Source of the DNA: Terriglobus albidus
Lineage (GTDB): Bacteria > Acidobacteriota > Terriglobia > Terriglobales > Acidobacteriaceae
Length of the DNA stretch: 64,000 nucleotides
Direction: 5' to 3'
Assembly (NCBI RefSeq): GCF_025685425.1
Contig: NZ_JAGTAS010000049.1
Span: 1 to 64,000, forward strand
This document shows, in pieces, positions 26,254 through 35,304 of the stretch. Every line of letters begins with the position of its first letter. The first letter of the stretch is position 1. Below the pieces are notes generated by a model that had not been told where the DNA came from, did not search any database, and saw nothing but the letters and a program-made list of their open reading frames with translations. The position numbers and the translations under genes were made by a program.

Positions 26254-26904
26254 ATGGGTAGTACAGCGTATTGGATCAACCGCACCAAGCGGCACAGCTT
26301 GCTTGCGATAACCGCGATCGTCATCACCGCCGCTGCTTATCTTGCGACTCCTCCTCCAGACTTCAGACATCGATTCAGCATGGCGACGGCATATGCCAGC
26401 CTGGCCTTCTTTGTGGCTTCGCTATGGCTTGGTCCTTGGAATATTCTTCGCCGCAGGCCGAACCCCGTGAGTTTTGACCTGCGCCGGGATATCGGCATCT
26501 GGGCCGGAGTGCTTGCGCTCATCCATACGGCCGTGGGACTGACGGTGCATCTGCGAGGAAGGATGTGGATGTACTTCTTCAAGCGCCTGCATCCGTTGGC
26601 GATCCAGAACACGAAGTTCGGCTTTGCCAACTTTGTCGGACTGGGCGCCGCGTTGCTGTTCCTGGTGCTGCTGGTGATCTCCAATGATCTTTCACTACGT
26701 AGTTTCGGTGTGGGCCGTTGGAAATCCATTCAACGGTGGGCATACATTACATTCGGACTGACGATCGCGCATGGGATTGCGTACCAATTGATCGAGAAAC
26801 GTAAGATTCCGTGGGTGATTGTCTTTGCCTGCCTCAGCATTGCGGCGGTCGTGATTCAGACGATTGGGTGGAATGTCGTAAGGCAAAAGAAGCTGATTCA
26901 ATGA
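26254..26904 (+). CDS. Ferric-reductase-like transmembrane protein
   Basis: A 216-residue integral membrane protein with about six helices (near residues 13-31, 43-60, 78-97, 124-143, 160-178 and 187-206). It matches the ferric reductase-like transmembrane domain also found in MsrQ/YedZ: helices carry IHTAVGLTVHL (two His) and ITFGLTIAHGI (His), which would bind heme b. It lacks flavin and NAD domains, so it needs an electron donor. The neighbouring retropepsin-like gene follows by 33 bp and is probably co-transcribed. Confidence 0.85.
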   Translation: MGSTAYWINRTKRHSLLAITAIVITAAAYLATPPPDFRHRFSMATAYASLAFFVASLWLGPWNILRRRPNPVSFDLRRDIGIWAGVLALIHTAVGLTVHLRGRMWMYFFKRLHPLAIQNTKFGFANFVGLGAALLFLVLLVISNDLSLRSFGVGRWKSIQRWAYITFGLTIAHGIAYQLIEKRKIPWVIVFACLSIAAVVIQTIGWNVVRQKKLIQ

Positions 26905-26937
26905 TGGAAGAATTTGCATAAACCTGGCCTGCCAATC

Positions 26938-28176
26938 ATGAAGCGCGGTCGTGTCATCTACCTCTTAATTCTGCTGGACATCGCATCGTCGGTGATGCGA
27001 GCTCAGGTCTCATCCCTGACGCGTGACGAGCCGCTTGATGAGCTTGTCCGTCAGCGGCAGTGGAGCGAACTACGGGCAGCAGCCTCCCGGGATAGCAATG
27101 CAGGCTTCTACCGCGCCGTAGCGGCTGCTGTCTATAACGTGCCCGAAGCGGAGTCATTGTTCAAGCAGGTGATTCAGGATGCGCCCGCCTCAGAACATGC
27201 CTACGAAGCCTACAACTGGTTGGCGAACCTCTATCAGAAGTCTGGCCGATACCATAGCCTGGCCGTCATCCGCCAGGCACAGTGGAGATCATTTCCTGAC
27301 AGAAAAGAGATTGCCTCGCAAAAGCAGGAAGACGCACCTTTCATGGGCCTTCCTGACCAGGAAAATGGCCCGCGTGCCACATCCAGATTGCACCATGACG
27401 GCCATTCACTTCCTGCTCCCGCGACGATCAATGGGAAGCATGTCGAATTTTTCTTCGACAATGGAGCCGATCTCTCGTGCATCTCGGAGGATGAGGCAAG
27501 GCGGCTTGGACTGGCTTTTTCAAAGTCTGCGGGCGTTCTGGGGACCATGACACAGAGCGTCGGATTCCGCATGGCGACAGCAAAGCAGGTCACCATCGGC
27601 AAGATGCGTTTCCGGAACGTCTCCTTTGCTGTGTTTCCAGATGATCAGCCACCGATGTCTCTTGTGCCTCTGGGCCATCGCGGGATCATCGGCTTGCCTC
27701 TCATGGTCGCGATTGGGACCTTCCGCTGGGATGCGAACGGCACACTCGTTATCGGGGAGGAACCTCAGGAATTTGTACCGGAGCGTTCGAACCTCATCTT
27801 CGATGCAGGGGACCATATCGTATTGCAGGCGAAGTTTCAGGGAGAGCCTATATGGATGTCATTAGACTCCGGCGCGACCACAACTGATGTCTATGCGCCG
27901 TTTGCACGCCGGTTCTCTGACTATCTGCAACAACATGGCAACGCTGGACAGAATCAGATTATTGGACTTGGTGGTGCAGAGAGCCACGATTCGATTGATG
28001 TCCCGGAGCTCTCATTGCAGATAGACGGGAAGGACCTTACGCTCCGCCCCGCCCATATCATGACGAAACACCAGGACCATCGCGACTGGATCTTTGCCAA
28101 CGTTGGAAAAGATCTGTACATGCAAACATCGGCCTTTGTACTGGATCTCCACGCAATGAGATTGATGTTGAAGTAG
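26938..28176 (+). CDS. Secreted protein with two retropepsin-like domains
   Basis: A 412-residue exported protein. The signal peptide (residues 1-23) ends near VMRAQ, and a helical TPR-like segment (about 30-110) includes ESLFKQVIQDAPASEHAYEA. Two clan AA aspartic protease-like domains follow. The first has VEFFFDNGADLSCIS, in which the usual D-T/S-G-A is D-N-G-A, and GIIGLPLM; the second has MSLDSGATTTDVYAPFARR. The two halves may pair as in pepsins. The TTG at 26914 extends the frame, but ATG 26938 starts the signal peptide. A role in cell-envelope proteolysis is possible; activity is uncertain because of the DNG motif. Confidence 0.82.
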   Translation: MKRGRVIYLLILLDIASSVMRAQVSSLTRDEPLDELVRQRQWSELRAAASRDSNAGFYRAVAAAVYNVPEAESLFKQVIQDAPASEHAYEAYNWLANLYQKSGRYHSLAVIRQAQWRSFPDRKEIASQKQEDAPFMGLPDQENGPRATSRLHHDGHSLPAPATINGKHVEFFFDNGADLSCISEDEARRLGLAFSKSAGVLGTMTQSVGFRMATAKQVTIGKMRFRNVSFAVFPDDQPPMSLVPLGHRGIIGLPLMVAIGTFRWDANGTLVIGEEPQEFVPERSNLIFDAGDHIVLQAKFQGEPIWMSLDSGATTTDVYAPFARRFSDYLQQHGNAGQNQIIGLGGAESHDSIDVPELSLQIDGKDLTLRPAHIMTKHQDHRDWIFANVGKDLYMQTSAFVLDLHAMRLMLK

Positions 28177-28202
28177 ACCTGGAGCTCCGCCCAGGACCAA
28201 TA

Positions 28203-29768
28203 TCAAGATGCCATTGTTTTGACGGGGAGTTCAGAGACGGCGTCCTGCTCCTGATAGTCAGCATGTGCAGTCTCGTCGTGGTTGCGTTGGATGCCGGCGC
28301 GGTCAAGAAGCATGGATGTCAGCCACACGACGACAATGTTCGCCATCAGCGCCCAGATGCCGGCATAGAGCCTGACGCTTGTGCCGCCAATGTTGATCGC
28401 AAAGACGGAAGAGTGCAGGCGCAGCGCCGCAGCCATGGATGTTCCGGTGACCATGCCGACCGCCCAGCCGGCGATGAGCGCCTGGTGATGGAAGATCCTC
28501 CTCCAGAGGCCGAAGGTGATAGCGGGGAAGGTTTGCAGAATCCAAATGCCGCCAAGCAGTTGCAGGTTGATGACGAAGTCGTGCGATGAGGTAAAGACAA
28601 AGAGCAGGGCTCCAAATTTAACACCGAAAGAGACGTTCTTGGCGACGCGCGACTCCTGCTGTGCGGTGGCTTGGGGCCGGAACCAGGCGCGGTAGATGCT
28701 GCGGGTGAAGAGGTTGGCGGCTCCGATCGACATGATCGCCGCCGGCACCATCGCCGCCAGGGCAATGGCTGCGAAGGCAAGGCCGGTGAACCATGGCGAG
28801 AAGAAACGGGTCATCAGCTCCGGCACGACTCCGCTGGAGGTAGCGGGGTGAATTCCGGCAGCGACAGCAACCACACCGAAGAGAGCGATGAGCCCCAACA
28901 GGAAGGTATATGCGGGCAGCAGCACCGCGTTGCGGCGAATAACCTGGCCACTGCTTGAGGCCAGCATGGTGGTAACGGTGTGCGGATACATGAACGCTGC
29001 CAGGGCGGAACCCAGCGCAAGCGATGCATAGGCGGTGTAGTCCTTAGGAAGCAGAATGAGCGAGGCCGTACTATGGCGGCTCCAGACAGCATCTGCCGCG
29101 GAGAAGATATGGCTGTATCCACCGGCCTTGGCTGGGATGATGACGATTGCGGCAATGACGACAACGTAGATGAGAATGTCTTTGACGATGGCGATAATGG
29201 CAGGGGCTCGCAGTCCGCTGGAGTAGGTGTAGAGCGCGAGGACAAGAAAGGCGATCACAAGTGGCAGATCCTGCTGCACCCAGGAGTTGCCGGTGAGGCC
29301 AAGCTGTGCCAGCACCGCTCCCATTCCGGCGAGCTGCAGCGCGATGTAGGGCATCGTCGCCGTGATACCTGTGATGGCTACCAGTGTCGCCAGGGTGCGG
29401 CTGCCATAGCGGCCTTGCACGAAGTCAGCCGGTGTGATGTAGCCATGCTTGCGCGCGACGGACCATAGACGCGGCATGGCGAGAAAGACGAACGGATAGA
29501 CGATGATGGTGTAGGGCAGTGCGAAGAACCCCATCGCGCCGGTGCCGAAGACCAGCGCCGGTACTGCAATGATGGTGTAGGCGGTGTAGAAGTCGCCTCC
29601 TACCAGGAACCACGTGATCAGCGTGCCGAACTGGCGGCCTCCGAGGCCCCATTCATCGAGCTGGTCGAGATCGCCACGCTTCCAGCGGGCTCCGAGAAAG
29701 CCAAGCACAGAGACTGCGGCAAGAATCGCGAGAAAGACAAGAAAGGCTGAGGAGTGCAGGAGCTGCAT
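28203..29768 (-). CDS. Sodium:solute symporter (SSS family)
   Basis: A 521-residue transporter with about 13 predicted helices and the SSS family pattern. The unwound first core helix lies near GTLITWFLVGGDFYTAYTII, with FALPYTIIVYPFVF after it. The conserved GLAFAAIALAAMVPAAIMSI segment with its Ser/Ala positions lies around residues 330-350, near the Na2 site. It imports a small solute with sodium. It begins one base after the DUF3311 stop, a pairing commonly seen, and is the last gene of the seven-gene operon, so it probably takes up the released sugar or acid. Confidence 0.94.
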   Translation of the reverse strand: MQLLHSSAFLVFLAILAAVSVLGFLGARWKRGDLDQLDEWGLGGRQFGTLITWFLVGGDFYTAYTIIAVPALVFGTGAMGFFALPYTIIVYPFVFLAMPRLWSVARKHGYITPADFVQGRYGSRTLATLVAITGITATMPYIALQLAGMGAVLAQLGLTGNSWVQQDLPLVIAFLVLALYTYSSGLRAPAIIAIVKDILIYVVVIAAIVIIPAKAGGYSHIFSAADAVWSRHSTASLILLPKDYTAYASLALGSALAAFMYPHTVTTMLASSSGQVIRRNAVLLPAYTFLLGLIALFGVVAVAAGIHPATSSGVVPELMTRFFSPWFTGLAFAAIALAAMVPAAIMSIGAANLFTRSIYRAWFRPQATAQQESRVAKNVSFGVKFGALLFVFTSSHDFVINLQLLGGIWILQTFPAITFGLWRRIFHHQALIAGWAVGMVTGTSMAAALRLHSSVFAINIGGTSVRLYAGIWALMANIVVVWLTSMLLDRAGIQRNHDETAHADYQEQDAVSELPVKTMAS

Positions 29769-29963
29769 CTAGCGCGTCCTCCAGTAGACAATGCCGGTCA
29801 GTGCCGCGGTGAGAAAGACCCAGACGAACTGGTACCAGTAGAAGAATGGCACCCCAAAGATCTCTGGTGTGCGCCGCGCGTAAAGAAACGGCAGAAGAAG
29901 ACCGCCATAGGGAAGGATGAGCAGCCACATCCATCGGCTTTTATTATTTTGTGTGAGCTTCAT
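29769..29963 (-). CDS. DUF3311 small membrane protein
   Basis: A 64-residue protein with two hydrophobic segments (about residues 12-27 and 40-60), matching DUF3311: LLILPYGGLLLPFLYAR, FFYWYQFVWVFLTAALTG and the C-terminal YWRTR. In many bacteria this small subunit is encoded directly before an SSS-family symporter, as here, and it is probably part of the transporter. Confidence 0.9.
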   Translation of the reverse strand: MKLTQNNKSRWMWLLILPYGGLLLPFLYARRTPEIFGVPFFYWYQFVWVFLTAALTGIVYWRTR

Positions 29964-30011
29964 GTATGACTCCCAAAATGATGCATGATTTCAGCCGTGA
30001 TCGAGGCGGGA

Positions 30012-32198
30012 CTATTGGAAATGCACTTCGACGGTTTGCGGTGATGCATGTTGCGGGAAACGCAGCCATGCAGTAATGCCGTCTGAGCCGAAGGCGGTGG
30101 CGTCGAGGGTCATGCCGTTCACACGAACCCCGGTGATGGCGGATGCTGCCTTGATGCGGACTATCGCCGTGGAGCCTTCTATGCCGTCGGCAGAGAAGGT
30201 CAGCAACTTTCGCTCATCGTGCTCGTTGCTGATGCGCCCTGCAGATGCGATAACGGTTGGCGCTGCCGCGTTAACGGCTGCAACATCGAGAAGGAAAAGG
30301 TGTGCTTTTCCTTTGGGTTCGTAGGTATGCAACACATCCATGTTGGCACTGAAGAGATCGAGGTAGTATCCCGATGTTCTTCCGGCAGAGGGTGTCGCTG
30401 CTTCCGAGAGTCCCTTCGCAATGATGTATGGTCCACGGCGCAGGATGAGGCGATCGCTCTCTTCTAATCTCATCGACTTTGCTGCGAGTGCGGTCTTGAT
30501 ATTACTGAGGAGATGCTGCGACCCATTAGCCTGCATCGCCAGAGCCGCGGGTGATGCGGCCTCATGGAGCACTATCCCTTCGCCAACACCTACGACGCCA
30601 GTCTGAGTGTTTGCAATACCAAGCTCTTCAAAGAGCTCATCCATCGGGCGGGCATAGTGACGCGGTGCGGTATTCCACCAGTCTGAGACCGACTGATACG
30701 GATCTTTTCCGTCATCGATCACAACGAGAACTCCACCTGCCTTTACCCAGTGGACGAGTGCATGATGGAAGGCGATCGACGGCGGCTTCTGTCCTTCATA
30801 GGTAAGCAGGAGGCAGCGATAGCGGTCTGCAATCTTCGCCTGGTGGAAGCTTTCGATCTGCACCGGCTCTACCGGAATACCATGAGCCAGCAATGGCAGC
30901 GACAGGCCGAAGAAGGAGCTCAAGCGCTCGTCGGAAGCAGAAGGCGCGGTGCGTTGAAACATCAGCGTATCCGAAACCAGAACGCCGATTCCCTGCGAAC
31001 CGGCAGCGAGCCATTGTGCATGGCCTGCGCTCTTCTTCATCTGGCCAAGAGCATGGAAGACGGTCTGAAGCTCGGATTCATAGGCAGCCGCAATCGGAAC
31101 ACGCTTTCCCGGATCGGCTTCCGAAGGATAGATGCCTCGCGGGCCAAAGATGCGTTCGGGCCACGGCACCACCTCATAGTTGCTGACCTCCGGTTGGAAG
31201 AGAGAGGCTGTCAGCGTGCTCTCCCAGTTGAAGCGATAGTCTTCCCAGGTGTGGTTGGGATTGTCTTCGATGGGATCATTCAGATACCAGACCTTGCGAC
31301 CAGAGGCGCGTACGAGGTTCTGCATCGCGCCATACTCCAGGAATGCGGCTTCGAAGGTACGCTCCTGCACCTTGCCTTCGAGAGCATTGGGGGTGCGTGC
31401 CGTTCCGGTCCAGACCTGTGCGATGTATCCATCGGCACCCACATCGATGAGGGATGACTCCGGACTGACGATGCGCCATTGCGCGTAGTTCACCAGTGAA
31501 TGAGTGGCGACATAGCAGGGAATCTTCTTGTGATGCGTCTGGCCATACTGCTTCACCGCGGCGAAGACATCCGCGAGAGCACGGCGATAGAGAAAGTACT
31601 TGAGCTTCGATGCCCGATACTGCGCGTCGGGCGAGCTGTCGGGCGCCTGCCACGGAGTTCCATAGAAGGCCTGCCACTCACGTTTGAAGCTTTCGCTCCA
31701 ACCGGACTTCGCCCAGAACTCGGGCTCCTCCAGGAAAACAGCTTCCACACCGGCATCGAGAGCGCGGAGCACGCCGGCCGCCAGGAACTTTCCATACGAG
31801 GCCGAAGGAGCAATGTAAGGGATGCGTGGATTGCTGCCGTGCAAGACCATCTTTCCATCACGGTCCATCTGCGCTTCATCCCAATGCTGCTTGCCATCGA
31901 AGCGGCCGTCGAGGTAGTCGCTGTACTCTCCCCAGGAGACGCCGGTCATGAGAGCAACGTGATACCCGTGACTGCGCCAGCTTTCAACCCGCTGGGGAAG
32001 GGTGGCATCGATGCCGTAGACGATGGCCGTTCCGGCCTCAATGTTCAGCCGTGGTGACCAAAGGGCATGGGTCTGAAAGTTAATGGCATCTGCATCCTGC
32101 ACCTGGGCCTGACTGCGCCCGGGAGCGGTCATCGCAATGACGACCGCTCCCATGGTGAGGAAGTGCTTCCATCCTGATGGTCTTGTATCGACCGGCAT
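30012..32198 (-). CDS. Glycosidase-like secreted protein (GH-A/trimerization type)
   Basis: A 728-residue exported protein; the signal peptide ends near residue 32 (GRSQAQ). Residues about 45-330 look like a TIM barrel: GVSWGEYSDYL, ALDAGVEAVFLEEPEFWAKS (with an acidic pair that could be catalytic), KKIPCYVATHSLVNY and KVWYLNDPIEDN. Residues about 370-530 resemble the glutamine-amidotransferase-like trimerization domain of GH42 enzymes (ADRYRCLLLTYEGQKPP and HWVKAGGVLVVIDDG). The end is a beta sandwich. I cannot assign a known GH family, so it may be a new glycosidase-like group. It belongs to the seven-gene operon, 24 bp from the beta-helix gene. Confidence 0.7.
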   Translation of the reverse strand: MPVDTRPSGWKHFLTMGAVVIAMTAPGRSQAQVQDADAINFQTHALWSPRLNIEAGTAIVYGIDATLPQRVESWRSHGYHVALMTGVSWGEYSDYLDGRFDGKQHWDEAQMDRDGKMVLHGSNPRIPYIAPSASYGKFLAAGVLRALDAGVEAVFLEEPEFWAKSGWSESFKREWQAFYGTPWQAPDSSPDAQYRASKLKYFLYRRALADVFAAVKQYGQTHHKKIPCYVATHSLVNYAQWRIVSPESSLIDVGADGYIAQVWTGTARTPNALEGKVQERTFEAAFLEYGAMQNLVRASGRKVWYLNDPIEDNPNHTWEDYRFNWESTLTASLFQPEVSNYEVVPWPERIFGPRGIYPSEADPGKRVPIAAAYESELQTVFHALGQMKKSAGHAQWLAAGSQGIGVLVSDTLMFQRTAPSASDERLSSFFGLSLPLLAHGIPVEPVQIESFHQAKIADRYRCLLLTYEGQKPPSIAFHHALVHWVKAGGVLVVIDDGKDPYQSVSDWWNTAPRHYARPMDELFEELGIANTQTGVVGVGEGIVLHEAASPAALAMQANGSQHLLSNIKTALAAKSMRLEESDRLILRRGPYIIAKGLSEAATPSAGRTSGYYLDLFSANMDVLHTYEPKGKAHLFLLDVAAVNAAAPTVIASAGRISNEHDERKLLTFSADGIEGSTAIVRIKAASAITGVRVNGMTLDATAFGSDGITAWLRFPQHASPQTVEVHFQ

Positions 32199-32222
32199 GA
32201 TTGCTCGCCTGCCTCCTGGTGC

Positions 32223-35192
32223 TCAGTTAGGAATCAATACGGTTGCGCCTGTGCCACCGCCGGACTGTTGCCCGACCTTCGCGGCGTTGTTGCCGTAGAG
32301 GTCAGTCCCGTAGATGGTGTAGGCCGAGATCGAAGCGCCTGTCCCGAGAATGATTCCATAGTCCTGCAGGTTGGCGTTGATGGAAGCATTGGCATAGCTA
32401 GAGTTGGCGATCCAGCCATTCATGCCGCCGACAAAGATCGCGCTGCCCACCGACGATCCAACATACACACCGGAGAGCGGCCGTGTCTGCATGGTGTTAT
32501 ACGGCGTCCACAGGTTGGCATTGTTGCCGATCTGGCAGTTGATGAGCGAGACCGTGGTTCCACCCTGCAGGAGGAAGGCCTCGAAGGCTGCTCCGCGGCT
32601 TCCGGAGGTCAGGACCCTCAGGTTTCCGCTGACACCGCTCTCGGCGAAGAAGGCGATGTTACGGGTGTTGACCCAAGGCTCATCGAAGTCGATGTCTGTC
32701 GCCTGCTGCAGGTCGGCTCCGTAGACGTAAGCATGATCGATCGCGAACTTGAACGACGAAAGATTGTGCGGTGTTCCCTGATCGTTGGCGACGGTCTGGT
32801 ATCCCACCCTGCCTTCGATCAGGGTTCCTGAGTCGGTACGGAAGCGTGTCACGCCACCGACGAGACGGATCCACTCGAGGTCAGGAATCTGATCGGGCGG
32901 AAGTGTACAAGCGGTCGAGGTATTGCAGAACGAGGAGGACGACGGCATCCAGATATTTCGCAGGAACTCGCCGTAGACCTGATAGAAGCGGATGTCAGCG
33001 GTTGCCTCATTCGTCGTTGCCGTGAGGGTATACGCGCCCAGCGGAACCGTTGGCTGCGTGTTGTTCACGCCCATACTCGACATGTCGACGTCGAAGAGCT
33101 CAGAGTTGATCGTATCGACGATGGAGACGCCTCCACCCATGCCGTAACGTGCGCCGATGTTGGCGAGCCGGATCTGCGAGGTATTGGTGATCAGGAAAGG
33201 AGGAGCATATGTGACCGGCGTATTCGCCGGTGCTGTCAATGCAGCCGTCTTCGAGTAGAAGACGGTCAGACCGAAGAGGCCGCTGCCGGTTGAACCTGAT
33301 ACGACCTGAAATGCATTCTGTGTGGGAACAGCAACCGAGTCCGTGATCTGGGTAACGTTGCGGCCGTCCCCGAGAACCTGAATGGCCGCGTGGTTGATCA
33401 CGAGCGGATCAGATACGTTATAGATCTTCCGCGTGTACGAGCTGAAGCTGCTGTTGAAGTGCCCGGCAGGAAGATACAACACAGCGCCCTCCGGGAATTG
33501 GGTGGCTGCGATGCCTTCCCAATAGGTGAAGTTCGCCGCATTGATGTTGCCGGAGCTGTCCACCACAGGATGCGTACTGAGCGCGGACGAGGTGAGGTCG
33601 ATCCACTGACGATCGCGGATCTCAGGCAGGTCATAGAGATTGAAGCCTTTGACCACAGCCATCACGCCGGTTCCGACCGGATCGGTCGGCAGGTTCTGAA
33701 GCGACCACGTGTCCTCTGCCGGTGGATTGAAGTAGCCGGCGTTATAGAGCGTGTAGTATCCGCTGGGGTTGGTAATAGTAATGCCGGAGCTGCGCTGCGC
33801 TGTGGGAATATTGAGAAAGTCGATATTCGAGGCAATGATCGTCGGCGTGTGCCATGGCGTATAGAGCGGGCTGGTGGTGCTGACGTACATTCCCCAGTCC
33901 TCGTGAACCGTCGTTCCGTTGGCCGAGCCGAAACGTCCGCCGACGACATTCAGAGAAGTAACACTGGAGTCGACGGAGAGATCGGCGATGGGCAGGTCAT
34001 CAGAACTGGCGCTCGATTTGCGCTGACCGCTGTTCAACAACACCGCATTCACCAGGTTGATGTTCATGCCCCGCTGTACACGGATGGCGCTGAGACCGGT
34101 GTAGGAGGTCCGCAGGTTGGTGAAGGCCAGACCGCCATAGAAATTCGGCGTCACCTTAATGGCTTCCGCACCGGCGTAGTTGATGGTGGTGTCGCTGACG
34201 TAGACCTGTTTCGCGAAGTCCACCAGAATTCCCTGCGCATTGGTGTGCTGAATCAGCAGGGAGCGGAGATAGACATCGTTGGCGAAGGTGGTGGAGTCCG
34301 CGCCGGTGATGTGAAGTCCTACACCGCCTCCGGAGAGATTGCCGCCGATCAGCTCCATGTTCGCGGGAATAATCGCCAGTGTCGTACTGGTATTTCCGGT
34401 ACTGGCGGAGACGGTGAGCGCATGCATCTTGATTGCATCCGTATTGAACGTCCCCAACCGCGCACCGAAGGTTCCGCGTACACCGGAGATGTTGATATTC
34501 AAGAAGTAAGGGCTGGTGCTGTCACCGACGTCGAGGCCGTTGTACGCATTCGTAATGGTGAGATCACGGACGAGCGTCTGATGCGGCAGATTCATGGCCA
34601 CACCGGTGGCTGTATCTCCTTCGCTGCCTGAGCCTGCCGTTCCGGTAAAGGCCAGATTGATCCCAATCAGGCCGCCATAATTAAAGGTGCGGGTCCCGGA
34701 ATAATCAGCATTGCCATTGAAACGGATCGCGGCCGGCGTATCGATGAGTGAAACATCCACGCCGAGCGTCGTCTCGATGGCGCTGCGGTTGTCGTAATCA
34801 TCATCAACAAGCGAGTCATCGTAGGTCAGCGTGGGATAGCTTCCATTCTGGCCGGTGGAGGTAACGGCTCTGACGCCGACCAGGGTGACACCGCTGCCTT
34901 CGAGCTTCAGCGTGTGGGCAAGATAGTAGGTCCCTGGCGCAAGCAGAATGACACCGCCCTTAGACAACGAGGCGGAGGCCATGGTGTTGATCGCCGCCTG
35001 GATGGTGGCGGAAGCGTCAGCGGGAGCCGCAGGCGGAGTGAGCATAACCGAAGAGTTGAAGACGTAGTTCGTGGTTCCGGAGGGTTGATGCTTCAGAAGC
35101 GCTGCCGAGGGTATGGTCTGGCCAACCGCCAGTGGGGCTGCCAGAAGCGTGAGAGCTGCGATACCAGATAGAAAACGCACGTTTTGAGACAT
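32223..35192 (-). CDS. Secreted double beta-helix protein (pectate-lyase-like)
   Basis: A 989-residue exported protein with a signal peptide (MSQNVRFLSGIAALTLLAAP). Two right-handed beta-helix halves are visible. The first starts near residue 55 (SATIQAAINTMASAS, GGVILLAPGTYYLAHTLKLE, VTLVGVRAV); the second starts near residue 545 (FPEGAVLYLPAGHFNSSF, IQVLGDGRNVTQITDS). Both halves begin like the pectate lyase 3/GH28 N-terminal cap. Such proteins are lyases, epimerases, hydrolases or passive carbohydrate-binding scaffolds; catalytic residues cannot be named. Start 35192 follows GGAG. It is the fourth gene in the operon. Confidence 0.85.
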   Translation of the reverse strand: MSQNVRFLSGIAALTLLAAPLAVGQTIPSAALLKHQPSGTTNYVFNSSVMLTPPAAPADASATIQAAINTMASASLSKGGVILLAPGTYYLAHTLKLEGSGVTLVGVRAVTSTGQNGSYPTLTYDDSLVDDDYDNRSAIETTLGVDVSLIDTPAAIRFNGNADYSGTRTFNYGGLIGINLAFTGTAGSGSEGDTATGVAMNLPHQTLVRDLTITNAYNGLDVGDSTSPYFLNINISGVRGTFGARLGTFNTDAIKMHALTVSASTGNTSTTLAIIPANMELIGGNLSGGGVGLHITGADSTTFANDVYLRSLLIQHTNAQGILVDFAKQVYVSDTTINYAGAEAIKVTPNFYGGLAFTNLRTSYTGLSAIRVQRGMNINLVNAVLLNSGQRKSSASSDDLPIADLSVDSSVTSLNVVGGRFGSANGTTVHEDWGMYVSTTSPLYTPWHTPTIIASNIDFLNIPTAQRSSGITITNPSGYYTLYNAGYFNPPAEDTWSLQNLPTDPVGTGVMAVVKGFNLYDLPEIRDRQWIDLTSSALSTHPVVDSSGNINAANFTYWEGIAATQFPEGAVLYLPAGHFNSSFSSYTRKIYNVSDPLVINHAAIQVLGDGRNVTQITDSVAVPTQNAFQVVSGSTGSGLFGLTVFYSKTAALTAPANTPVTYAPPFLITNTSQIRLANIGARYGMGGGVSIVDTINSELFDVDMSSMGVNNTQPTVPLGAYTLTATTNEATADIRFYQVYGEFLRNIWMPSSSSFCNTSTACTLPPDQIPDLEWIRLVGGVTRFRTDSGTLIEGRVGYQTVANDQGTPHNLSSFKFAIDHAYVYGADLQQATDIDFDEPWVNTRNIAFFAESGVSGNLRVLTSGSRGAAFEAFLLQGGTTVSLINCQIGNNANLWTPYNTMQTRPLSGVYVGSSVGSAIFVGGMNGWIANSSYANASINANLQDYGIILGTGASISAYTIYGTDLYGNNAAKVGQQSGGGTGATVLIPN

Positions 35193-35304
35193 GGAGCTCC
35201 TTTCAGGAACACCGATCTGTCGCGAGATGAACGGCAAAGCGGGTGATACAACCAGCCATGGGAAAAGGAAGGAGACCGCCAGGATGGCGATCTCCTTTGA
35301 GGCA

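Noticed and set aside
33390-34631. 413-codon plus-strand open frame within the beta-helix gene
   Set aside because: Antisense of a long GC-rich gene; composition is Arg/Val-rich and there is no ribosome site.
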